Below are positions 58,067-64,000 of a stretch of 64,000 bases of DNA, piece by piece (positions within the stretch are counted from its first letter, which is position 1; each line of letters begins with the position of its first letter). The DNA is from SSF14 sp046331245. Its GTDB lineage: Bacteria; Actinomycetota; Acidimicrobiia; Acidimicrobiales; Microtrichaceae. A model generated the notes under the pieces. It was not told the origin of the DNA and did no database searches. It was given only the letters and a program-made list of their open reading frames with translations. Where the stretch lies: positions 310,001-374,000 of the forward strand of contig JAXLRH010000003.1 of the NCBI GenBank assembly GCA_046331245.1, in the 5' to 3' direction. A program made the position numbers and the translations under genes.

Positions 58067-58072
58067 AAACTA
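58067..58072 (-). promoter_or_regulatory. predicted leaderless -10 (TAGTTT) for ileS
   Basis: TAGTTT on the minus strand ends 7 nt before ATG 58059; no ribosome binding site is present. Confidence 0.55.
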
Positions 58073-58118
58073 CCGGATCACGTCCAGCCGCCTCACCAGT
58101 TGGCGGCAGACTCGGGGC

Positions 58119-58901
58119 GTGTCCGCCGCCCTCCCGCCCCTCGCCGCCGTCGTCGAGCGGTTGGTCGCGGCCGGGTGCGTGGCCGCCGACGAGGAGGCCG
58201 CGGAGTTCCTCGCCTGCGCGCCCGACGCTGCGACGCTCGACGCCTGGCTGGTCCGGCGGGAGTCGGGTGAGCCACCGGCCTGGATCACCGGTCGGTTCGT
58301 GTTCGGCGGCCTCGAGCTCGTCATGCGGCCGGGCGTGTACGTCCCTCGCCCGCAGAGCGAGGAACTGGCGGAACGGGCTGCGGCGCTGCTTCCCGAGAGT
58401 GGTCGGGCCCTCGACCTGTGCACGGGGGCCGGTGCGGTGGCGGCGGTGATGCGAGCGAGCGTGCCGGATGCGCTCGTCGTCGGCGTCGATCTCGACCCTG
58501 AGGCGGCCGCGTGCGCCCGGGCGAACGGTGTCGCGGCACTGGTGGGAGACCTGGCCGGGCCGTTGAGGCGTCGCGCTGCCTTCGACGTGGTGACGGCGGT
58601 GCCCCCGTACGTGCCGAGCGACGGGATCCGCCTCCTGCCGGCCGATGTGCGGCGCTTCGAGCCGCAGGTTGCGCTCGACGGGGGCGCTGACGGCCTCGAC
58701 CTGGTGCGTCGCGTCGTCCGCGCCGCCGCCCTACTGCTCCGACCCGGCGGGTGGATGCTGGTCGAGATCGGCGGCTCGCAGGACGAGCTGCTCGCGCCCG
58801 AGCTCCTCGGCGCGGGGTTCGCCGAGGTGACCCCGTGGTGGGACGCCGACGGCGATCTGCGGGGCCTCGCGGCGCAGGTCTCCACCCGACGCCCTGGCTG
58901 A
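58119..58901 (+). CDS. HemK/PrmC-like methyltransferase
   Basis: A 260-residue SAM-dependent methyltransferase. GVYVPRPQSEELAERAAALL and ALDLCTGAGAVAAVM are the HemK-like entry and motif I. The usual NPPY catalytic motif reads VPPYVPS, so the Asn that holds the Gln amide is Val; release-factor methylation is therefore doubtful. It starts GTG 58119 and is divergent from ileS. Confidence 0.8.
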   Translation: MSAALPPLAAVVERLVAAGCVAADEEAAEFLACAPDAATLDAWLVRRESGEPPAWITGRFVFGGLELVMRPGVYVPRPQSEELAERAAALLPESGRALDLCTGAGAVAAVMRASVPDALVVGVDLDPEAAACARANGVAALVGDLAGPLRRRAAFDVVTAVPPYVPSDGIRLLPADVRRFEPQVALDGGADGLDLVRRVVRAAALLLRPGGWMLVEIGGSQDELLAPELLGAGFAEVTPWWDADGDLRGLAAQVSTRRPG

Positions 58902-58936
58902 GCGGGTGCGTCCGCCGTCGCATGCCCCCGGGCCGG

Positions 58937-58942
58937 TACGGT
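58937..58942 (+). promoter_or_regulatory. predicted leaderless -10 (TACGGT) before a 10-codon ORF
   Basis: TACGGT ends 7 nt before GTG 58950, which opens a mini-ORF rather than the membrane-protein gene. Confidence 0.4.
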
Positions 58943-58949
58943 TGGGCGA

Positions 58950-58982
58950 GTGGGGGCCGCGGCGGAGCGGTCGAGACGTTGA
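58950..58982 (+). CDS. 10-codon leaderless upstream ORF
   Basis: GTG 58950 is followed by nine codons (G-A-A-A-E-R-S-R-R) and TGA 58980-58982. The membrane-protein GTG follows after one base. It is a candidate leader peptide controlling re-initiation. Confidence 0.4.
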   Translation: MGAAAERSRR

Positions 58983-58983
58983 C

Positions 58984-59448
58984 GTGAGGCGGGACGACGT
59001 GCAGATCGAGACTTCCACCTGGATCCGGGCGCTGGGCCTCCTGGCGATCGCGATCGTCGCCGGCATCGTGGCGCTCACGCCGGTGTCGGTCACGTGGCGC
59101 CCGCCGGCCGCCGTGGCACCCGACGCGTCGGCGCAGGCGCGCGCCGACCGCCAGCAGGCCTGGGATGCCGCGACGTTCGACTACCAGACGAGACGCGCCG
59201 AGGCGCAGGACACCCGGGTTCGCCGCCTCCTCGCGCTCCTGGTCGCGGCGGTCGCGTGGTTCGGCATCACCACGGGATGGGCGGCGAGGGCCGGCGTGCC
59301 CGCCCCCGAGCAGGTCGACGACGACGCGAGCGACCTCCCGCCGCCCGCCGGTCCCCCGCTCTACGGCGCGCCGCCGCCGGTGCCGGCCGAGTTCGTACCC
59401 CGCGCCCGTAAGGCGTCGCACACGAGGGACTGGCCGATCCGGTGGTGA
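58984..59448 (+). CDS. small two-helix membrane protein
   Basis: A 154-residue protein starting GTG 58984 (GTG 58999 also possible). Helices lie at about 15-35 and 80-97, separated by a charged segment (RADRQQAWDAATFDYQTRRAEAQ). The tail is Pro-rich. The family is not recognised. Its stop overlaps the TetR start (GTGA), so the membrane protein and regulator are coexpressed. Confidence 0.6.
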   Translation: MRRDDVQIETSTWIRALGLLAIAIVAGIVALTPVSVTWRPPAAVAPDASAQARADRQQAWDAATFDYQTRRAEAQDTRVRRLLALLVAAVAWFGITTGWAARAGVPAPEQVDDDASDLPPPAGPPLYGAPPPVPAEFVPRARKASHTRDWPIRW

Positions 59449-60095
59449 CGACGCCCCCGCACCGGTCGGACAGCCTGCAGACGCAGGCGGCGCTCATCGC
59501 CGCGGCGGAGCGTGGGTTCGCCGAGCGTGGGGTGGACGGTGCGGTGTTGGCCGAGATCAACCGCGACGCGGGACAGCGCAACAAGTACGCGATCCACTAC
59601 CACTTCGGCGGCCGCGACGGCCTGCTGAAGGCGGTGCTGTCGAAGCATCGTGTCGCCATCGACGCGGTGCGCGCCGAGATGATGCGCGACGTGAGCTCGA
59701 TCGGCGACCTCACGCTCCACGACGCGGTGTCGCTCATGGTGCTGCCGTTGTCGGCCAGTGCGCTCGACCACGAGCACGGCGGCGCGTACTACGTCCGGAT
59801 CATGGCCCAGCTGTCGGCGACGCCGCTGCACCCGGTGCATGCCTGGATCGCAGCGGAGGCGCCTCCGGCCTACTCCCGCATCGCCCCGATCCTGTACCAG
59901 AGCATCCCGGCCGACGCCCCGGTGTTCGTGCAGTCGCGGCGGGCGCACCTCATGAACGGCGTGCTGTTCCACGCGTTGAACCTGCAGACGTACGACCTCG
60001 CCGAGGGTGTCGCCGATCGTCACCGCCTGTACTGCAACGACCTCATCGACAGCCTCTGCGGGCTGCTCAGCGCGCCCGTCACCCTCGACGACTGA
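59445..60095 (+). CDS. TetR/AcrR family regulator
   Basis: A 216-residue repressor-type protein. LQTQAALIAAAERGFAERGVDGAVLAEINRDAGQRNKYAIHYHFGGRDGLLKAVLSKH is the TetR HTH (about residues 11-65). The rest is a helical ligand-binding domain. GTG 59445 (or 59442) overlaps the upstream stop. It is convergent with the GMC oxidoreductase, a possible target. Confidence 0.85.
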   Translation: MTTPPHRSDSLQTQAALIAAAERGFAERGVDGAVLAEINRDAGQRNKYAIHYHFGGRDGLLKAVLSKHRVAIDAVRAEMMRDVSSIGDLTLHDAVSLMVLPLSASALDHEHGGAYYVRIMAQLSATPLHPVHAWIAAEAPPAYSRIAPILYQSIPADAPVFVQSRRAHLMNGVLFHALNLQTYDLAEGVADRHRLYCNDLIDSLCGLLSAPVTLDD

Positions 60096-60123
60096 CCGTC
60101 CCGGCCGTCCCCTGCGAGGCGGG

Positions 60124-61716
60124 TCAGAAGACGGTGCCGATGTCGCGCCGGACGATCTCGTCCATGTTGCGCTCGGCGAGCGCGGCGATGGTGAGCGAGG
60201 GGTTGGCGCACGCCGTGGAACCGGGGATGAGCGCGCCGTCGTTCACGTAGAGCCCGCGCTGGCCGAGCACCCGGCCGTAGGCGTCGGTCACCTTGCCGAT
60301 GACCGCGCCGCCGAGCGGATGGAAGGTCGTCGGGTCGTCGGCGGTCATGTCGATCGCGGCAACGGTGCCGGCGGCCTTGCCGATCGCGATGATGCGTCGG
60401 CGTGCGGCCTCCATCGCGGCGCCGTGCGCCGAGGCGGGGAACGTGAGCCGCGCCTGGTCGCTGGCGGCGTCGTAGGCGAAGCGGCCGTGGCCGTCGGGGA
60501 TGAAGATGCCGACGGTCTCCATCACGTTCGCCTCGAACGGCAGGGGGATGCCGGCGAAGATGATCGAGACCGGCCCCTCCGGGTTGTCCCAGTCGAGCGA
60601 GGCCATGTTGGCCGGGCCGCCCTGCATCATGCCCATGGGCGTCGACAGGATCTGGGTGGTGAGGAGGTCGCCGTTGGTCGACCAGTAGTCGCCGACGTCG
60701 TCGGGCAGGTCGGTGATGTCGCCGCGGCCGGCGGCGCGCACGAGGAGCTTCGTCGTGTTCGGCGATCCCGCGCACAGGAACACGGCGTCCGCCACCAGCT
60801 CGACGTGCTCGTGCACCACCCCGTCGGTGTCGAGACGATCGGTGGAGACGACCCACCGACCTGCGCTGTCGCGGGTGAGCCGCTCGACGCGGTGCAGCGG
60901 GAGGAGCTCGACGTGGCCGGTTGCCTCGCCGGCGGGGATGTAGTTGGTGTCGAGCGAGTGCTTGCCCGGCCCGTTGACGCCGTAGATGACGTCGCCGGTC
61001 GAGATCACCGGCGGCTTCTCGCCCCGGAGCTCGGCGCGCACGACGTCCCAGTCGATTGGCATCGGCACGCCATGGGCGTCGGGCAGGCCGGCGGCCTTGA
61101 TGTGCTCGGCGAATCGTCGGCTGGAGAAGTACTGCGGCGACGCGAGCACGTCGGCGGGGATCGGCGAGGCCTGCAGGTTCTTCCGGACGAGCGGGTACCA
61201 ACGCTCGTCGAACTGCTGGTAGTCGAGCTCGTCGGGCATGACCCGGTCGAACAGGTCGCCTCGCGGCTGCAGCGTCATGCCGTGGTACGGGAGGGAGCCG
61301 CCACCCACCGCGGCGGCGACGACCACGTCCATCCCGTTGCCGTGGATGCGCTCGAGCATGCCGGTGTACGGCTGCCAGGGCAGCGACGGCACGAGGTTGT
61401 TGACCGCGGTGTTGGTGGGGTCGAGCCACGACACGCGCCGGTCGGGCTCGAACATCGTGGGGAACGCACCGTAGGTGCCGCTGGCCCAGCGCATGCCGCG
61501 CTCGACGAGGGTGACGTCGACGCCCTGTTCCGCCAGTCGCAGCGCCGTGATCGAGCCGCCGAAGCCGGTGCCGATCACGACGACGCGTCGCCGCTCGCTC
61601 CGGTTGGTGGGCACGACGGCGGGCGCGCACGCGCTGAGGATGCCGAAGCCCGCCGCCGCCAACGATCCGCCGAGCACGCGCCGGCGCGTGATCAGTCCGT
61701 CCCCCGCTGCCCCCAT
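60124..61716 (-). CDS. GMC-type flavin oxidoreductase, cholesterol-oxidase-like, Tat-exported
   Basis: A 530-residue FAD enzyme. The signal region TRRRVLGGSLAAAGFGILSAC has twin Arg and a LSAC lipobox (Cys30), so it should be exported folded via Tat and lipidated. VVVIGTGFGGSITALRLAEQG is the FAD fold, and HPLGGAVIGKVTDAYGRVLG with SLTIAALAERNMD matches cholesterol oxidase. It may oxidise a sterol or other secondary alcohol; the CYP125/142-like P450 at the other end of the window could be a distant functional partner. ATG 61716 has a GGGGAGGA site. Confidence 0.88.
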   Translation of the reverse strand: MGAAGDGLITRRRVLGGSLAAAGFGILSACAPAVVPTNRSERRRVVVIGTGFGGSITALRLAEQGVDVTLVERGMRWASGTYGAFPTMFEPDRRVSWLDPTNTAVNNLVPSLPWQPYTGMLERIHGNGMDVVVAAAVGGGSLPYHGMTLQPRGDLFDRVMPDELDYQQFDERWYPLVRKNLQASPIPADVLASPQYFSSRRFAEHIKAAGLPDAHGVPMPIDWDVVRAELRGEKPPVISTGDVIYGVNGPGKHSLDTNYIPAGEATGHVELLPLHRVERLTRDSAGRWVVSTDRLDTDGVVHEHVELVADAVFLCAGSPNTTKLLVRAAGRGDITDLPDDVGDYWSTNGDLLTTQILSTPMGMMQGGPANMASLDWDNPEGPVSIIFAGIPLPFEANVMETVGIFIPDGHGRFAYDAASDQARLTFPASAHGAAMEAARRRIIAIGKAAGTVAAIDMTADDPTTFHPLGGAVIGKVTDAYGRVLGQRGLYVNDGALIPGSTACANPSLTIAALAERNMDEIVRRDIGTVF

Positions 61717-61794
61717 CGATCCTCCCCGGCCTGCCGGCCCGACGAGGCCGTTCGGGGGAGGGTAGCAGCGCCGCCCCGGGGCTCCCATCGGTGG

Positions 61795-61800
61795 AAGACT
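61795..61800 (+). promoter_or_regulatory. candidate -10-like AAGACT before a 22-codon ORF
   Basis: AAGACT ends 7 nt before ATG 61808. AGACT-type hexamers also precede GTG 8956 and GTG 58119 at 6 nt. Confidence 0.3.
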
Positions 61801-61807
61801 GGCGCCC

Positions 61808-61876
61808 ATGTCCGACTCGCGTCGCGTCGCCCAGTCCCGCAACGACCCGGTCGGCGCGGTGCTGCTCGCGGCGTGA
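61808..61876 (+). CDS. 22-codon coupled upstream ORF
   Basis: ATG 61808 opens a 22-codon frame (MSDSRRVAQSRNDP... ending AVLLAA) whose TGA 61874-61876 overlaps the methyltransferase GTG 61873 as GTGA. It is a candidate leader peptide or small protein. Confidence 0.45.
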   Translation: MSDSRRVAQSRNDPVGAVLLAA

Positions 61877-62940
61877 CGTCGAACGCTCGGCCGGGGGAGG
61901 TCGTGGAGGAGGCGTGCACGTTGTGCGGCGCGGCGCCGCTGACGGTCGTGGGCGTGGTTCCCGGGTACCTGGCGGGACGGTCCTACACGGTGCTCGAGTG
62001 CGACGGCTGCGGCTCCCAGGCGGTCCCCGCCGACACCGTCGTCCCGGACGGGCTGTACGACGCGATCTACCGCAACGCCGAGCGGCTGCCGGGCTATGCC
62101 CGATACGGCCGCTACGCGGATGCGGTCGCGTCGGTGCGCGATCCGCTCTACTACCTGAGTCACTCCGAGGACGTGTACTGGGCGGTGGCCACGGTCCTCG
62201 CCGAGCGCCGTCGGGCGGGGCTCGGCACCACCGTCGTCGACGTCGGCAGCGGCCTCGGGTATCTCACGGCGGCGCTCCGCGGCGCGGGCTACGAGGCGTG
62301 GGGTCTGGATCTCTCGGAGGAGGCGGTGGCCCGTGCCAATCGCCGGTTCGGCGACTGGTACCGCCAGGGCGACGCCATGGACGTCGCGGACGCGACGAAC
62401 ATCCGTCCCGACGTGATCGTCGCGCTCGAGCTGATCGAGCACGTGCACGAACCCGTCGGGTTGCTCGCGGCGATGGCGTCCCAGGTCGCGGACGGCGGTG
62501 AGGTGATCGTGTCGACCCCGAACCGGACCCGGCTCCCGTCCGACCGTCTCTACGAGACCGACGCGCCACCGGTGCACCTCCGGTGGATCACCGAACCAGG
62601 CTTGCGTGAGCTCGGCCGTCGTGCGTCGTGCTCGGTGGATCTCGTCGACTTCACGGCGTTCAACCGCATGATGGCGAGGCCGTCCGGGGTACCGGTCGGC
62701 CGACCGGCGACCCGTGACGTCGCCCCGCTCGACGAGGAGCTGCACCTCACGGGGGCGCCGGTGCCGACGACCGCGATCGGGCGGCGTGATCGCCTCGTCC
62801 GGTCACGGCGGGCGGCTCCGCTGGTCGCAGCCGTACGCGTGGCGCGGCGGCTCCGCCACCGTGGTGACGCCGACGGGCGAGATGCCGAGTCCGCGGCGCG
62901 CTCGGCCTCGGCGGTGGCCCGGTTCGCTCCGCTCCCCTGA
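61873..62940 (+). CDS. zinc-ribbon class I methyltransferase
   Basis: A 355-residue protein. An N-terminal CTLCGAAPL...LECDGCG zinc-ribbon (two CxxC) is followed by a SAM fold (TVVDVGSGLGYLTAALRGAGYEAWGLDLSEEAV) and EVIVSTPNRTRLPSDRL. Such ribbon-methyltransferases modify sugar or lipid head groups. The Arg-rich last ~60 residues are unusual. The acceptor is unknown. Confidence 0.83.
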   Translation: MTSNARPGEVVEEACTLCGAAPLTVVGVVPGYLAGRSYTVLECDGCGSQAVPADTVVPDGLYDAIYRNAERLPGYARYGRYADAVASVRDPLYYLSHSEDVYWAVATVLAERRRAGLGTTVVDVGSGLGYLTAALRGAGYEAWGLDLSEEAVARANRRFGDWYRQGDAMDVADATNIRPDVIVALELIEHVHEPVGLLAAMASQVADGGEVIVSTPNRTRLPSDRLYETDAPPVHLRWITEPGLRELGRRASCSVDLVDFTAFNRMMARPSGVPVGRPATRDVAPLDEELHLTGAPVPTTAIGRRDRLVRSRRAAPLVAAVRVARRLRHRGDADGRDAESAARSASAVARFAPLP

Positions 62941-62973
62941 CCGCCGCTCCCCTGACCGCCGGGTCGCTGTGGG

Positions 62974-64000
62974 TCAGAGCCCGCAGGCCGCGGCGCCGCC
63001 GCTCTCGAAGGTCGACACGGGGCAGCTGACGGCCACCGGCGTGTAGGCGCCCATCACCTCGGAGGCGAGCTGGCCGAGCGCCACGTTGCGCACGGTCTCG
63101 GCGAAGTCGGGGGCGGGCAGCATGTGGCGGACGGCCATGAGCAGGTTGGTGCTGGTGCTCCCCCAGTCCACCCAGGCGACGCCGTCGGTGGTCGTGGCGT
63201 TCGCCGGCCGCTCGGCCGGTGTGGAGACGACGATCGTGTAGTAGCCCGAAGCGTCCACCGGCGCCTCGTGGTCGACGATGCACGAGCTCACCGGGTAGGG
63301 CTTGCGGTATTCGTTGGTGCAGAACGACCAGTACCGGAGCTGTGACGGGGTGGCCGGCGACTGGCCGGCCTGCGTGTCGGGTGTGGTGGGCGCCTTGCCG
63401 CGCACGACGATGACCTTGCCGGGCTGATAGGCGGCGATCGACGCGAGGTAGGCGTTGTCGCGGTTGGGGTAGATGCCGGCGACCGTGACGGGCCGTCGGA
63501 AGACGGGGGGATCGCTCGGCGGGACGTCGGTGGCGGGGCCGAACAGGTTGATGAGGTCGACGGCGGCGTTGTCGGGCGCGGAGGCCGAGCAGGTGGGCAC
63601 GGGAGTGATCGTGCCGTCCACGTTCTGCACCGACAGCGACGGGAGCGGCACGCCGCCGGCCTGGTCGGCGGGATCGTCGGGCACGTACACCCGGAGGAAC
63701 ACCGAGCCGTTGGTCGGGGTCGAGATGACGTTGTCCCCGTGCTGGCCGTCGGTGGGGGCGATGTCGGGGTTCACGGTGACCGTCCACCGGCGGTGTGCCG
63801 GATCGGCGGATGCGACCAGGTTGGTGAACGGGTTGTCACTGCCCGCGTCGGGCACGATGGCGGTGTCGGCGATGTGGTCGTGGTCGTTGCCGGCCAGCGT
63901 GTAGGTGTGCAGGGAGATGTAGCGGGCGTAGGGGTAGGCGCCGGACAGGATCAGGCGCTGCCCCGCGACGAGGTTGTACTTGGTGCCGAAGTACGTGGCC
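62974..64000 (-). CDS. partial secreted protein of unknown family
   Basis: The frame is open across the right edge (coding TYFGTKYNLVAGQRLILSGA and on), so the N terminus is missing; over 340 residues are present. The sequence has beta-rich segments (RRWTVTVNPDIAPTDGQHG; SVFLRVYVPDD), and late Cys residues (LRYWSFCTNEY, SSCIVDHE, SCPVS, AACGL) consistent with disulfides outside the cytosol. I do not recognise the family with confidence. Confidence 0.55.
   Translation of the reverse strand, partial: ATYFGTKYNLVAGQRLILSGAYPYARYISLHTYTLAGNDHDHIADTAIVPDAGSDNPFTNLVASADPAHRRWTVTVNPDIAPTDGQHGDNVISTPTNGSVFLRVYVPDDPADQAGGVPLPSLSVQNVDGTITPVPTCSASAPDNAAVDLINLFGPATDVPPSDPPVFRRPVTVAGIYPNRDNAYLASIAAYQPGKVIVVRGKAPTTPDTQAGQSPATPSQLRYWSFCTNEYRKPYPVSSCIVDHEAPVDASGYYTIVVSTPAERPANATTTDGVAWVDWGSTSTNLLMAVRHMLPAPDFAETVRNVALGQLASEVMGAYTPVAVSCPVSTFESGGAAACGL

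Noticed and set aside
55828..58449. 873-codon plus-strand ORF opposite ileS
   Set aside because: Composition and position show it is an antisense shadow running into the HemK-like gene in another frame.
1..64000. tRNA, rRNA, CRISPR or insertion sequence
   Set aside because: No cloverleaf with a CCA end, no rRNA core motif, no regularly spaced repeats and no transposase were seen.

Overview
The window is a dense, very GC-rich bacterial chromosome segment, about 70% GC by eye. The gene content points to an actinobacterium: an F420-type PPOX flavoprotein, a maleylpyruvate-isomerase/mycothiol-type DinB protein, an ECF42-type sigma factor with a DGPF partner, a CYP125/142-like P450, a sortase-E-type LAxTG surface protein, and Thr-rich (TTTT) lipoprotein linkers. 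The style suits Acidimicrobiia, but that placement is inference. No rRNA, tRNA, CRISPR array, phage or insertion sequence was seen. Genes are packed with no gap over 300 bp, and many neighbours overlap by ATGA or GTGA.

Layout. 1-9.2 kb: end of a DUF1697 gene, a P450, two secreted lipoproteins (one a leishmanolysin-like zinc protease), an ECF sigma factor behind a DUF2804 gene, a DrrAB-type ABC exporter with a 24-codon ORF bridging its two genes, and an SGNH esterase. 9.2-14.4 kb: UppP, a DJ-1/PfpI protein and a VOC protein sharing a 25-bp divergent promoter, and an operon for a Pro-rich exported protein, ApbE and a ferric-reductase-like membrane protein. 14.4-22.3 kb: a PAS4-GGDEF-EAL protein with a degenerate GGDQF site, a beta-propeller-like lipoprotein, a TPR regulator-like protein, an NTF2-fold protein with a hairpin over its ribosome binding site, a DUF2071 protein and a PPOX protein. 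22.3-30.5 kb: a 1653-residue SdrD_B/DUF11 surface protein and a GT2/phosphatase-like/membrane fusion. 30.6-37.9 kb: DGPF-ECF42 pair, then a branched-chain-amino-acid-type ABC transporter. 37.9-48.8 kb: a cell-surface glycan or lipid modification island with four acyltransferases, two polytopic glycosyltransferases, a PhyH dioxygenase and a methyltransferase. 49.8-58.1 kb: leuS, valS and ileS side by side. 58.1-64 kb: a HemK-like methyltransferase, a TetR regulator, a Tat-exported cholesterol-oxidase-like GMC enzyme, a zinc-ribbon methyltransferase and a partial secreted protein.

Three sequence-level themes cut across the genes. (1) Two families of short palindromes, each present twice, share TTTTG...CAAAA ends and sit beside C- or G-rich tracts. 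(2) At least a dozen genes without a Shine-Dalgarno sequence carry a TAnnnT hexamer 6-9 nt before the start codon, as expected for leaderless mRNAs. (3) Several tiny ORFs (6-24 codons) end on or within a base or two of the start codon of the next gene.
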